The notes: a model not told the origin generated them from the sequence alone. DNA of 64,000 bases from Maribacter sp. 1_MG-2023 (GCF_030547005.1 NZ_JAUOPN010000006.1:1-64000), one strand, 5' to 3'. Shown: positions 45,173-54,538, counted from the first letter of the stretch. Translations and numbers: made by a program.

Positions 45173-45619
45173 ATGCAGCCACTAAATTTCCCTAGCTACA
45201 CTTTCAGGGTCAAAAATAGCGAAAATAGAACCTTGATCTTTGACGTTATACGTAAAAAATTTTTGGTTCTTACTCCCGAAGAGTGGGTAAGGCAACATGT
45301 CGTTCAGTTTCTTATACAAGAAAAGAACTATCCATTGAGCCATATTAACGTAGAAAAGCAAATAACACTTAATGGTTTAAAGAAAAGATATGATGTGGTC
45401 GTATTTAAACCTAATGGTGAATTGCACATACTAGTGGAGTGCAAAGCACCAGAAGTTTCAATATCTCAAATGACCTTCGATCAAATCGCTCAATACAATT
45501 TTAAATTGAACGCTACCTACTTGATGGTCACAAACGGACTCTCTCATTATTACTGTCAAACTGACTTTGTTGCGGAAAAATATGAATTTATGCAAGAGAT
45601 TCCTGATTTTAGCCGTTAA
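45173..45619 (+). CDS. Small HSDR_N-like protein with a PD-(D/E)xK-type fold
   Basis: 148 residues. The centre (EEWVRQHVVQFLI, KQITLNGLKKRYDVVVF, LHILVECKAP, ISQMTFDQIAQYN) matches the N-terminal nuclease domain of type I restriction R subunits, with the catalytic D (YDVVVF) and ExK (VECKA). It is free-standing; no methylase or specificity gene is near, so it is not a restriction system. A housekeeping nuclease or nucleic-acid-binding role is the best guess. It is divergent from holA (26 bp) and 12 bp before a glycosyltransferase gene. Confidence 0.85.
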   Translation: MQPLNFPSYTFRVKNSENRTLIFDVIRKKFLVLTPEEWVRQHVVQFLIQEKNYPLSHINVEKQITLNGLKKRYDVVVFKPNGELHILVECKAPEVSISQMTFDQIAQYNFKLNATYLMVTNGLSHYYCQTDFVAEKYEFMQEIPDFSR

Positions 45620-45631
45620 TTTGCGATCGTT

Positions 45632-46633
45632 TTGAAGATAGCCGTAGTCATATTAAACTGGAATGGTGAAGTGCTTTTAGAAAGGTACTTGCCTTCTGTT
45701 ATCAATTATTCTGCTAATGCAGATATATACGTAGCAGATAATGCTTCAACAGACGGCTCTGTCGCATTTGTCAAAGCCAACTACCCAACAGTAAAAATCA
45801 TTCAGAATACAGAAAATGGTGGTTTCACCAAGGGCTATAATGATGCTTTGGTACATGTAGACGCAGACATCTTTTGTTTATTGAATTCAGATGTAGAAGT
45901 TTCCCCTAATTGGCTTACTCCTATTAAAGAAACATTTAAGAATGTACCCGAAGCAGCTATCATTCAACCCAAAATTTTAGATTTACTTAAAAAAGATCAT
46001 TTTGAATATGCCGGTGCCGCTGGCGGTTTTATTGACCAACTAGGATATCCGTTCTGTAGAGGTAGAGTTTTTCAGACTTTAGAAAAGGATGAAGGCCAAT
46101 ACAATGATATTCGAGAAATTTTCTGGGCAACAGGAGCCTGTATGTTTATCAAGAAAAAAGTTTTTCAAGAGTTAAAAGGATTCGATGAAGATTACTTCGC
46201 CCATCAAGAAGAAGTAGATTTATGCTGGCGTGCAAAAAACCATGGGTATAAAATATTTTATATAGGTACATCTAGAGTTTATCACTTGGGCGGTTCTACG
46301 TTAAGTAATATGAACCCGAAAAAGACCTATCTCAATTTCAGAAACACATTATTCTCCATCACCAAAAACCTTCCTAGAAGAAAAGCTTTCATCATTATTT
46401 TCTTAAGATTACTCTTAGATGGTATTGCGGCAATACGATTTCTTTTCCAGTTAAGATTCAAACACTTTTTCGCTATTTTTAGGGCACATTTAAGCTTTTA
46501 CAGACAGTTTAGAAAAATGTATAAAAAGAGAGAAAAAACCCAATTTCTCAGAAATTATTACGCTACGAAGTCCATAGTATGGTCTTACTTCGTACATAAG
46601 ATAAGTAATTTTAACATTTTAGTAAAAGATTAA
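45632..46633 (+). CDS. Family 2 glycosyltransferase (rhamnosyltransferase-like)
   Basis: 333 residues from a TTG start giving the usual GT2 N terminus LKIAVVILNWNG. Motifs: VADNASTDGSV, NGGFTKGYNDAL, the metal-binding region LLNSDVEVSP, EIFWATGACMFIKK and GFDEDYFAHQEEVDLCWRAKN, which are typical of the WbbL/rhamnosyltransferase-like GT2 branch. A hydrophobic amphipathic region near residue 255 may touch the membrane. It adds a sugar to a cell-surface glycan or glycolipid; the acceptor is unknown. It is 12 bp after the HSDR_N gene. No other polysaccharide genes are adjacent. Confidence 0.88.
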   Translation: MKIAVVILNWNGEVLLERYLPSVINYSANADIYVADNASTDGSVAFVKANYPTVKIIQNTENGGFTKGYNDALVHVDADIFCLLNSDVEVSPNWLTPIKETFKNVPEAAIIQPKILDLLKKDHFEYAGAAGGFIDQLGYPFCRGRVFQTLEKDEGQYNDIREIFWATGACMFIKKKVFQELKGFDEDYFAHQEEVDLCWRAKNHGYKIFYIGTSRVYHLGGSTLSNMNPKKTYLNFRNTLFSITKNLPRRKAFIIIFLRLLLDGIAAIRFLFQLRFKHFFAIFRAHLSFYRQFRKMYKKREKTQFLRNYYATKSIVWSYFVHKISNFNILVKD

Positions 46634-46666
46634 CTAACATGTCATGTAAATAACTTCGTAATTATA

Positions 46667-46674
46667 TAATTTTG
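46667..46674 (+). promoter_or_regulatory. -7 element TAATTTTG before the OmpA lipoprotein gene
   Basis: Perfect TAnnTTTG, 59 bp before the start codon at 46734. Confidence 0.55.
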
Positions 46675-46733
46675 AAGTCGCTTAGATGCGAAAAATTGAG
46701 TAAACCACTAAATAATTATAATAGAATAGAATT

Positions 46734-47588
46734 ATGAAAAAAGTATTATTAGGATGTCTTGCAGTAACGCTTTTACTTTCGTCGTGTGTATCTTCAAAAA
46801 AGTACGCTGATCTTGAAGCTAAGCACAAAAATGCACAAGATTTATTGAATTCAGCGACAGTAAAATTAAATGATTGTTTAGAAGAAAAAGCAACTGCTTC
46901 ATCTAGACTACAAACTTTAGAAGATCAGAATTCGTTTTTGAAAGCAAACAATCAAGAGTTGATCAACAATATGGGTAACTTAACAACTTTGACTACCAAA
47001 GGTGCTGAGAACTTAGAAAAGTCGTTAGAGAGCTTACAAGAAAAAGATTTAACTATTCGTAAGTTAAATGATGCTATTACACGTAGAGATTCTGTAAACC
47101 TTTCTTTGGTACAGAGCTTAAAAGGTGTATTAGGAAACTTGGATGATGAGGATATCGAAATTAGCGTTGAAAAAGGTGTTGTTTTCGTTTCTATTTCAGA
47201 CAAATTATTATTTAGCAGCGGTAGCTACAATGTTACTAACAGAGCTAAAGAAGTATTAGGTAAAGTTGCTAAAGTTGTAAACAACAAGCCTGATTTTGAA
47301 TTCTTAGTAGAAGGTCATACTGACAACGTACCTTACAGAGGTAACGGTTCTTTATTAGACAACTGGGATTTAAGTGTTAAACGTGCTACTGCTGTTGTAC
47401 GTATACTTCAAAATGATTTCAATGTAGATCCTAAGCGTATGACTGCTGCTGGAAGATCAGAATATGTTCCGATTTCTACAACTGAAAAATCTAAAAACAG
47501 AAGGACTCGTATCGTTGTTCTTCCAAAAATCGATCAGTTCTATAGCATGATTGAAGAAGGAATGAAAGATCCTGCAATTAACAAATAA
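46734..47588 (+). CDS. OmpA-family lipoprotein with coiled coil
   Basis: 284 residues. Lipobox LLLSSC puts the lipid on a cysteine at about residue 18. A helical coiled coil (about 20-130, KKYADLEAKHKNAQDLL and onward) links the lipid anchor to an OmpA C-terminal domain (about 145-275): FSSGSYNVTNRAKEVLGKVA, FLVEGHTDNVPYRG, DLSVKRATAVVRIL, MTAAGRSEYVPI, NRRTRIVVLPK. The aspartate and arginine used to hold diaminopimelate of peptidoglycan are present. The protein ties the outer membrane to the cell wall. It has its own promoter and terminator. Confidence 0.92.
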   Translation: MKKVLLGCLAVTLLLSSCVSSKKYADLEAKHKNAQDLLNSATVKLNDCLEEKATASSRLQTLEDQNSFLKANNQELINNMGNLTTLTTKGAENLEKSLESLQEKDLTIRKLNDAITRRDSVNLSLVQSLKGVLGNLDDEDIEISVEKGVVFVSISDKLLFSSGSYNVTNRAKEVLGKVAKVVNNKPDFEFLVEGHTDNVPYRGNGSLLDNWDLSVKRATAVVRILQNDFNVDPKRMTAAGRSEYVPISTTEKSKNRRTRIVVLPKIDQFYSMIEEGMKDPAINK

Positions 47589-47610
47589 TACCTGATTAGT
47601 ATATAAAATT

Positions 47611-47638
47611 AAAGCGGCTCAATTGAGCCGCTTTTTTT
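47611..47638. terminator. Strong terminator after the OmpA lipoprotein gene
   Basis: AAAGCGGCTC and GAGCCGCTTT form a perfect 10-bp stem around AATT (47611-47634), followed by TTTT. The symmetric A and T ends let it work for the tsaC-like gene on the other strand too. Confidence 0.9.
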
Positions 47639-47664
47639 ATGCTTATAATTTAGAAAAGAGAAAT

Positions 47665-48288
47665 CTATATTATATCTAAACTTCCTTTACCCTCACGAAG
47701 AACTTCTGGTGATCCACCAGTAGAAACATCTATAATAGTAGAACCTACATTACCGCCATAACCACCATCTATTACAACATCTACAAGGTTATCCCATTTC
47801 TCATAAATCAATTCCGGATCAGTTGTATACTCTAATACATCATCTTCATCACGAATAGATGTAGATACTATTGGATTACCTAATTCTTCAACCAAAGCTT
47901 TAACAATACTATTATCTGGCACACGAATACCAACGGTCTTCTTCTTTTTAAATTCTTTAGGTAAATTATTATTACCAGGCAAAATGAACGTATAAGGTCC
48001 TGGCAAAGCCCTTTTCAATATTTTGAATGTTGCAGTATCAATTTGCCTAACATAATCTGAAAGATTACTAAGATCAGTACATATAAAAGACCAATTAGCT
48101 TTCGCCAATTTTATCCCTTTTATACGAGCAATTTTCTCCAATGCCTTGGTATTTGTAATGTCGCAACCTAAACCGTAAACCGTATCGGTTGGATAAATCA
48201 CCAAGCCACCTTTACGCAATACCGCCACTACCCTTTTAATTTCTTTAGGGCTAGGGTTCTCTTCGTATATTTTAATGAATTCTGCCAT
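47665..48288 (-). CDS. Sua5/YciO/YrdC-family protein (threonylcarbamoyl-AMP synthase-like)
   Basis: 207 residues. The YrdC fold is seen in GGLVIYPTDTVYGLGCDI, ALEKIARIKG, ALPGPYTFILPG, VGIRVPDN and PIVSTSIRDEDD. TsaC/Sua5 makes threonylcarbamoyl-adenylate for the t6A base of tRNA; the single-domain YciO branch is a related paralogue whose activity is less clear. In the SxxxxxG region the KxR/SxN residues look closer to YciO (KANWSF rather than RP), so I do not give a symbol. It lies on the minus strand just after the helicase gene and may be cotranscribed with it. Confidence 0.85.
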   Translation of the reverse strand: MAEFIKIYEENPSPKEIKRVVAVLRKGGLVIYPTDTVYGLGCDITNTKALEKIARIKGIKLAKANWSFICTDLSNLSDYVRQIDTATFKILKRALPGPYTFILPGNNNLPKEFKKKKTVGIRVPDNSIVKALVEELGNPIVSTSIRDEDDVLEYTTDPELIYEKWDNLVDVVIDGGYGGNVGSTIIDVSTGGSPEVLREGKGSLDII

Positions 48289-48333
48289 TGTCTTTAGGTT
48301 TAAAAAACCTAGTTGATATTAAATATAATAAAA

Positions 48334-50661
48334 CTATCCCAATACCTCTAACTTGGCAAAGCGTAGCAATAGTTTTTTAATATCTCCTTTATCGAACATT
48401 ATTTCTGCCTTTCTATCATTACCTGAGCCTTCAATTTTCACCACCTTACCACGACCAAAACGGGTGTGATTAATTAGAGAACCCACAGTAAGGCTCGGAT
48501 CAATTGTATTGGTATTACCAACAGGTTCTGACAATTGCGGTTTTAGTTTACGTAATTTTTTAAGTTGCCCTGTGTTAGGTTGACCAACAATTGGTGGTGT
48601 ACCTCTTACCGGCTTATCTTGACGTAATCTACTCTTATCAACTTCTCCAAAAATATCAGCATTTATAAGCGGCTTATAACGGTAGCCGCCATCTACCGGA
48701 GTAAGATTTTCAACATATTTCTCATCTATCTCTTCTAAGAATCGACTAGGTTCTGCATCAATCAATTTACCCCAACGATATCTATTCTGGGTATATGTTA
48801 AATACGCTTGTTTCTCTGCCCTTGTCAAAGCAACATAGAACAACCTTCGCTCCTCTTCCAATTCACTACGTGTACTCATACTCATACCAGAAGGAAAAAG
48901 GTCTTCTTCCATACCTACAATATATACGTACGGAAATTCTAGCCCCTTTGCCAAGTGAATAGTCATCAATGCTACCCTATCGTCATCACCGGTATCATTA
49001 TCTAAATCTGTCGCAAGCGCAACATCTTCTAAAAATTCACTAATGTTACCTGTTGCTCCATCTATTTCTCTTTGACCTTCTACGAAATCTTTTATACCAT
49101 TTAAAAGCTCTTCTATATTCTCCATTTTACCAATACCTTCTGGAGTTCCATCTTTTTTAAACTCTAAAAGAACACCCGTTTTTTTGGCAACATGTTCAGA
49201 CAACGCAAAAGCATCTGTAGTTTCATTCATGACCTGAAAACTTTTGATCATGGTAACGAAATCTTGAAGTTTTCGTTTTGTGCCAGAATTGATTTTTAGA
49301 TCGATTCTGTCTATATTTTCCATTACTTCGAAAATAGAGCGATTGTAATGGTTGGCAGCAACCACTAACTTATCTAGCGTGGTACTACCAATACCCCTTG
49401 CAGGAAAATTGATTACCCTTTTTAGCGCTTCTTCATCTTTTTGGTTGATTACCAAACGTAAGTAAGAAAGCACATCTTTAATCTCTTTACGTTGGTAAAA
49501 TGAGAGTCCGCCATAAATACGATACGGAATATCTCTTTTACGCAAGGCATCTTCCATAGCCCTAGATTGGGAGTTTGTTCTATATAATATACAAAATTGA
49601 CCATTGGTCATTTGTTGCTGCATTCTATGTTCCCAAATAGAATTTGCTACAAACCTACCTTCTTCAGCATCTGTAGTACTTCTATGTATTTTTATAGCAG
49701 CACCATCGTCATTATCTGTCCAAACTACTTTTTCAATTTGGTTTTTATTTTTTCCGATTACGGAGTTCGCAGCGTTTACAATATTTCGGGTAGAACGGTA
49801 ATTTTGCTCTAAACGATACATACCTACATTATCGTAATCTTTTTGAAAGTTCAAAATATTACTAATATTGGCTCCCCTAAAAGAATAAATACTTTGCGCA
49901 TCATCCCCTACCACACATATATTCTGAAAACGATCAGCCAAAGCCTTTACGATTAAATATTGAGAGTGGTTAGTATCTTGATACTCATCTACCAATATGT
50001 ATCTAAATCGATTTTGATACTTCGCCAACACATCAGGAAAACGTGTTAATAGCTCGTTGGTTCGTAGCAGTAAATCATCAAAGTCCATCGCACCTGCCTT
50101 ATAACAACGTTCTACATAATTTTCGTATATATCACCTGTTCTAGGCTTTTTCGCCATAGCATCTTGCTCTACCAAATCTGGGTCATTACGATAAGCTTTA
50201 ACAGTAATCAAGCTATTCTTGAAAGAAGAAATTCTATTTTGAATCTGCTTGTATTTATAAATATCCTTATCAAGCCCCATTTCCTTAATAATCGAAGCTA
50301 ATAATCGCTGAGAATCTTGCGTATCATAAATGGTAAAATTGGCTGGATACCCCAGTTTATCTCCATCAATACGTAATAACTTTGCAAAAACGGAGTGAAA
50401 AGTTCCCATCCAAAGATTTTTTGCTTCAGCATTACCCACAATATTAGCAATACGTGCCTTCATTTCACGTGCTGCCTTATTGGTAAATGTTAATGATAAA
50501 ATATTAAAAGAATCTACCCCCTGTGCCATAAGGTGTGCAATTCTATAAGTTAGTACACGAGTTTTACCCGATCCAGCACCAGCAATAACCATTAAAGGTC
50601 CGTCTTTATGTAAAACAGGAGCCTTTTGGGCATCGTTCAATTCATCTATAAATGAGCTCAA
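48334..50661 (-). CDS. UvrD/PcrA-type DNA helicase
   Basis: 775 residues, full length. Superfamily 1A motifs in order: NDAQKAPVLH (Q), AGAGSGKTRVLTYR (Walker A, about 27-34), LSLTFTNKAAREMK (Ia), YILVDEYQDTNHSQY (Walker B), CVVGDDAQSIYSFRGA (III), LEQNYRSTRNIV (IV), VALMTIHLAKGLEFPYV (V) and FYVALTRAE (VI). It moves 3' to 5' on single-stranded DNA in repair and replication restart. A C-terminal Tudor-like piece (GRGKVVKIEGSGNDRKAEIMF), which binds RNA polymerase in PcrA, is present. Divergent from the M20 gene. Confidence 0.94.
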   Translation of the reverse strand: MSSFIDELNDAQKAPVLHKDGPLMVIAGAGSGKTRVLTYRIAHLMAQGVDSFNILSLTFTNKAAREMKARIANIVGNAEAKNLWMGTFHSVFAKLLRIDGDKLGYPANFTIYDTQDSQRLLASIIKEMGLDKDIYKYKQIQNRISSFKNSLITVKAYRNDPDLVEQDAMAKKPRTGDIYENYVERCYKAGAMDFDDLLLRTNELLTRFPDVLAKYQNRFRYILVDEYQDTNHSQYLIVKALADRFQNICVVGDDAQSIYSFRGANISNILNFQKDYDNVGMYRLEQNYRSTRNIVNAANSVIGKNKNQIEKVVWTDNDDGAAIKIHRSTTDAEEGRFVANSIWEHRMQQQMTNGQFCILYRTNSQSRAMEDALRKRDIPYRIYGGLSFYQRKEIKDVLSYLRLVINQKDEEALKRVINFPARGIGSTTLDKLVVAANHYNRSIFEVMENIDRIDLKINSGTKRKLQDFVTMIKSFQVMNETTDAFALSEHVAKKTGVLLEFKKDGTPEGIGKMENIEELLNGIKDFVEGQREIDGATGNISEFLEDVALATDLDNDTGDDDRVALMTIHLAKGLEFPYVYIVGMEEDLFPSGMSMSTRSELEEERRLFYVALTRAEKQAYLTYTQNRYRWGKLIDAEPSRFLEEIDEKYVENLTPVDGGYRYKPLINADIFGEVDKSRLRQDKPVRGTPPIVGQPNTGQLKKLRKLKPQLSEPVGNTNTIDPSLTVGSLINHTRFGRGKVVKIEGSGNDRKAEIMFDKGDIKKLLLRFAKLEVLG

Positions 50662-50869
50662 ATTTTCTTTCTTTTAGTGACGTAAATTTAGCCATAATTG
50701 AGGGATAGTAAAAGTGAAGTGTTTTAGATTTGTAAACAATAGATGGTATTTCTTTTCATTTTGAATATATTTAAACTTTAATTCCGCAATAAAAGAATAC
50801 CAGTTGATGCATTTAAGTCTTAAATGACCCACTGAAACATAGAGAACAATTTAATATTAAATACTGATT

Positions 50870-52180
50870 ATGAGAAAACTAGGTTTATTGGCCCTCGTTC
50901 TTTTCGGTTTTACCGTTCAGGCACAGGGACCAAATCTTGAAAAAGACTATAAAGCTATAGAAAGCAAGGTGGTTGATTGGAGAAGAGAAATTCATCAGAA
51001 TCCGGAATTAGGGAATCGTGAATTCAAAACAGCAGAAAAAATTTCCAAGCACCTAAAATCTTTAGGTATTGAAATTCAGACTGGCATTGCTCATACTGGC
51101 GTAGTTGGTATTTTAAAAGGAGATTTACCTGGTAAAGTGGTAGCATTGCGAGCAGATATTGATGCCTTACCTGTTACAGAACGAAATAATTTACCTTATA
51201 AATCTAATGTTACTTCAGAATTTATGGGTGAAAAAGTAGGTGTTATGCATGCTTGTGGGCATGATACGCATACTGCCATTTTAATGGGCGTTGCTGAAGT
51301 AATGTCTAAAAACAAAGATAAAATCAAAGGAACTATAAAATTCATCTTTCAACCAGCAGAAGAAGGGCCACCACCAGGAGAAGAAGGCGGAGCACTTTTA
51401 ATGGTAAAAGAAGGCGTTATGAGTAATCCTAAGGTTGATGCCATATTCGGATTGCATATTAACTCTCAAACTCCTGTAGGAATTATAAAATACAAATCTG
51501 GAGGTACAATGGCAGCTGCGCAGAGCTTTACAATTAACGTAAAAGGAAAGCAATCTCACGGTTCTCAACCATGGTCGGGTGTTGATCCAATTTTGATCAG
51601 TGCTAAAATTATTGACGGGCTACAAACAATAATCAGTAGAGAAACTGACCTAACCAATGAAGCAGCAGTAATTACTGTTGGTAAAATTAAAAGTGGTGTT
51701 CGTTTTAATATTATACCAGAATCTGCAGAAATGATTGGTACTATTAGAACGTTAGACTATGACATGAAAGACAAACTTAACAAGCGTATGGTCGAAATGG
51801 TAAGCGATATTGCCAAAGCTTACGGTGGCGAAGCAACATGTGAAATTAAAGATGCTACAGATATTACATACAACAACCCAGAGTTGGTAGAACAAATGTT
51901 ACCTACCATGAAAAGAGTAGCTGGCGATGCTAATGTACAATTTCAAAAAGCGGTTACGGGTGCTGAAGATTTCTCATATTTTCAAAGAGAAGCTCCAGGG
52001 TTTTTCTTTTTCTTAGGAGGAATGACCCCTGGTACTACAGAATCTTATCCACACCACACACCAGACTTTTTAATTGACGATAGTGGTTTACTTTTAGGAG
52101 TTCGTACACTGACAGAAATGAGCTTAGATTATTTAAACAGCGACCAAACACCGCTTTTAGATTTTAAAATAAAAGGATAA
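50870..52180 (+). CDS. Exported M20 amidohydrolase (N-acyl amino acid/carboxypeptidase type)
   Basis: 436 residues with a signal peptide to about residue 19 (TVQAQG). M20D motifs: RREIHQNPELGNREF, ALRADIDALPV, GVMHACGHDTHTAILMG (metal ligands in 127-136), FQPAEEGPPPGEEGG with the catalytic glutamate pair, GLHI, a dimerisation domain with GKQSHGSQPW, and GAEDFSYFQREAPG with a late histidine in YPHHTPDF. It removes acyl groups from amino acids or cuts small peptides in the periplasm. A 208-bp leader stands before it. The glutamate-synthase-like gene follows after 5 bp. Confidence 0.9.
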   Translation: MRKLGLLALVLFGFTVQAQGPNLEKDYKAIESKVVDWRREIHQNPELGNREFKTAEKISKHLKSLGIEIQTGIAHTGVVGILKGDLPGKVVALRADIDALPVTERNNLPYKSNVTSEFMGEKVGVMHACGHDTHTAILMGVAEVMSKNKDKIKGTIKFIFQPAEEGPPPGEEGGALLMVKEGVMSNPKVDAIFGLHINSQTPVGIIKYKSGGTMAAAQSFTINVKGKQSHGSQPWSGVDPILISAKIIDGLQTIISRETDLTNEAAVITVGKIKSGVRFNIIPESAEMIGTIRTLDYDMKDKLNKRMVEMVSDIAKAYGGEATCEIKDATDITYNNPELVEQMLPTMKRVAGDANVQFQKAVTGAEDFSYFQREAPGFFFFLGGMTPGTTESYPHHTPDFLIDDSGLLLGVRTLTEMSLDYLNSDQTPLLDFKIKG

Positions 52181-52185
52181 TTTTG

Positions 52186-53742
52186 ATGAACGGTTTTTTT
52201 AATACTTTTCCAAGTCCACCATGGTGGACTTGGATTTTTTTGTTTCTTTTCATAGTTGCCATTTGGGATATTTTTATTCAGAAACGGCACACCATAAAAC
52301 ATAACTTTCCAATTGTAGGGCACTTACGTTATTGGCTAGAAAGTATTGGTCCAGAGATGCGTCAATATTTTGTTGCTAACAATAGAGAAGAACTTCCTTT
52401 TAATAGAATAGAAAGAGGTTGGATCTATGCTTCGGCTAAAAAGGAAAACAATTATGAAGGGTTTGGTTCTGATCGAGATTTATATGCACACCAGCATATA
52501 TTTATCAAAAACAGAATGATGGGTTACGAAGTACCTGCAGGACACCCAAATGCTGCAGAGCCTAACTTTATACCTTGTGCAAAGGTTATGGGTCAGCACA
52601 ATAATCGCAGAAAACCATTTAGACCAGGTAGTGTTGTAAATGTATCTGCCATGAGTTTCGGTTCATTATCAGCTGCAGCTGTAGAAGCCATGAACAAAGG
52701 TGTTAAAAAAGCAGGAGCTTATCATAATACTGGCGAAGGCGGACTCTCACCTTATCATAAACATGGTGGTGATATTGTATTTCACTTTGGTACCGGTTAT
52801 TTCGGTGTAAGAACCGAAGATGGCAATTTCTCTATGGAGAAAATGAAAAAATTGGTTGAAGACAATCCATGTATAAAAGCAATTGAAATAAAATTATCTC
52901 AAGGTGCGAAACCAGGAAAAGGAGGAGTTTTACCGGGAGCAAAAATCACTCCTGAACTTGCCGAAATTAGAGGTGTTGAAGTTGGTAAAGATGTATTATC
53001 ACCAGCGACTCACAAAGCATTTTCTAATGTAAAGGAGTTAATGGCACTTATAGAAGATATTGCCAATGAAACAGGTTTACCCGTAGGAATTAAAGGAGCA
53101 ATAGGAAAATTAGATCAGTGGGAAGAATTGGCTGATTTAATGGTTGAGACTGGTAAAGGTCCTGATTTCATTACTGTAGATGGTGGTGAAGGTGGTACCG
53201 GTGCCGCTCCCCCATCATTTGCCGATCATGTATCCTTACCATGGGTATACGGATTCTCTAGTTTATATAGAGTTTTCTTAAACAGACATCTTACTGAGCG
53301 TATTGTATTTATAGGTTCAGGTAAATTAGGTTTCCCTGCAAAAGCCGCCATGGCATTTGCAATGGGTGTAGATTGTATTAATGTTGCTCGCGAAGCAATG
53401 ATGAGTATTGGTTGTATTCAAGCACAAGTTTGCCATACCAATACCTGCCCAACAGGTATAGCGACGCAAAGTAAATGGTTACAAAAAGGTATTAATGTGC
53501 CTTTAAAATCTGACAGATTAGCGCAATATTTTAATACGTTTAGAAAAGAGTTTTTAGAAATCACACATGCTGCAGGCTATGAACACCCTAGCCAATTTAC
53601 GATGGACGATGTGCAAGTAAATGTAGATGATAACGACCTAAATAAAAGTTTAGCTTCTACTTACGGCTATAATAAAGCAAAAGTACCGTTCGGTGGAGTT
53701 CAACAATTAAAAGACTGTTCGTATCTTGGCAGCAAAATTTAG
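52186..53742 (+). CDS. FMN-binding glutamate-synthase-family membrane-anchored protein
   Basis: About 518 residues from the ATG at 52186 (a TTG precedes it by one codon). One N-terminal membrane helix (about 12-28) is followed by a glutamate synthase central/FMN barrel domain: SAMSFGSLSAAAVEAMNKG, NTGEGGLSPYH, EIKLSQGAKPGKGG, DFITVDGGEGGTGAAP and a 3Fe-4S-type cysteine motif CIQAQVCHTNTCPTG. The glutamine amidotransferase domain is absent, so it does not make glutamate from glutamine by itself; the reaction is unknown. A 26-bp perfect palindrome and T-run lie 23 bp into the coding region. Confidence 0.87.
   Translation: MNGFFNTFPSPPWWTWIFLFLFIVAIWDIFIQKRHTIKHNFPIVGHLRYWLESIGPEMRQYFVANNREELPFNRIERGWIYASAKKENNYEGFGSDRDLYAHQHIFIKNRMMGYEVPAGHPNAAEPNFIPCAKVMGQHNNRRKPFRPGSVVNVSAMSFGSLSAAAVEAMNKGVKKAGAYHNTGEGGLSPYHKHGGDIVFHFGTGYFGVRTEDGNFSMEKMKKLVEDNPCIKAIEIKLSQGAKPGKGGVLPGAKITPELAEIRGVEVGKDVLSPATHKAFSNVKELMALIEDIANETGLPVGIKGAIGKLDQWEELADLMVETGKGPDFITVDGGEGGTGAAPPSFADHVSLPWVYGFSSLYRVFLNRHLTERIVFIGSGKLGFPAKAAMAFAMGVDCINVAREAMMSIGCIQAQVCHTNTCPTGIATQSKWLQKGINVPLKSDRLAQYFNTFRKEFLEITHAAGYEHPSQFTMDDVQVNVDDNDLNKSLASTYGYNKAKVPFGGVQQLKDCSYLGSKI
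52209..52241 (+). terminator. Terminator-like perfect palindrome inside the start of the glutamate-synthase-like gene
   Basis: A 26-bp perfect palindrome (52209-52234, centre ACCATGGT, arms CCAAGTCC and GGACTTGG) is followed directly by seven T. As RNA it is an ideal intrinsic terminator, yet it lies within codons for PSPPWWTWIF of the membrane anchor. It may end part of the transcripts from the M20 gene upstream. Confidence 0.55.
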
Positions 53743-53767
53743 ATTAACCTATTTAATGCATATTCAT

Positions 53768-54538
53768 ATGAAACGTTTTTTTATTTATTCAGCGATATTT
53801 CTTTTGGGACTAAGTACAATTCAAGCTCAGAAAAAAAGTGAACTGATCGAACAGAATCAAGAATTAAAATATAAACTAGATTCTATATCGCGAATGGTAA
53901 GTACATCTCAAAGAAATGAGAAGTTAGCTGACCAACGCTCAAATGAGTATCAATCTCAAGTGACAGAGTTGCAAGATGCAAACGCGACTTTAATGAAGAA
54001 CTTAAATAGTTTTGCAGCCTTATCTAGTCAGAATTCAGAGAATATCAATAAGACCATGGCTGCTTTAGATAGAAAAGAAAAGCAACTAAAAGGAGTTACA
54101 GATGCTGTTGCCAGCAATGATTCAACTGCTGTTGTAATATTGACTAATGCTAAGCAAGTTTTAGGAGAAAATGCAAAAGTTGGTGTCGCTGATGGCTCTG
54201 TAATTATTTCTGAAAAATTAGGTTTTTTCTTTACCGACGGTGTTGGCGTTAATCCGTCAAGTGAATCAATCGGGTGGATAGAAAATGTGGCGAAGGTTGC
54301 AAACGCAAATCCTAATAGTGTTATTACTGTTGCTAGTTTAAATATCACTGGTGAAATGAATATTGCCATACAACAAGCGACAGCAATTGCTAGTATTTTA
54401 ATAAAAGATTTTGGTGTAAAAGGTGAGCGAATTATAGCTGTTGCTCAAGATGGTGGCTTACGAGAATCACTACAAATTAAGTTTCAACCAGATTATAAAG
54501 CATTTTATGATATGGCTAAGGGAGACGCTAAAAATTAG
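53768..54538 (+). CDS. Exported coiled-coil protein with a degenerate OmpA-like domain
   Basis: About 256 residues from the ATG at 53768 (MKRFFIYSAIFLLGL), which starts a normal signal peptide ending IQAQ; an upstream start at 53756 is possible. A coiled coil (about 20-110, ELIEQNQELKYKLDSISRMV and onward) precedes a domain of OmpA size and strand order (VIISEKLGFFFTDGVGVNPSS, SIGWIENVAKVAN, IQQATAIASILIKDFGVKGERI). It is laid out like the OmpA lipoprotein at 46734, but the peptidoglycan-binding GHTDxxG and LSxxRA parts are missing and there is no lipobox. It overlaps nothing; it follows the glutamate-synthase-like gene by 25 bp. Confidence 0.75.
   Translation: MKRFFIYSAIFLLGLSTIQAQKKSELIEQNQELKYKLDSISRMVSTSQRNEKLADQRSNEYQSQVTELQDANATLMKNLNSFAALSSQNSENINKTMAALDRKEKQLKGVTDAVASNDSTAVVILTNAKQVLGENAKVGVADGSVIISEKLGFFFTDGVGVNPSSESIGWIENVAKVANANPNSVITVASLNITGEMNIAIQQATAIASILIKDFGVKGERIIAVAQDGGLRESLQIKFQPDYKAFYDMAKGDAKN

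Noticed and set aside
45147-45182. Longer HolA from a GTG at 45182
   Set aside because: The added residues are not like HolA N termini and would overlap the divergent gene's start; the ATG at 45146 matches the family.
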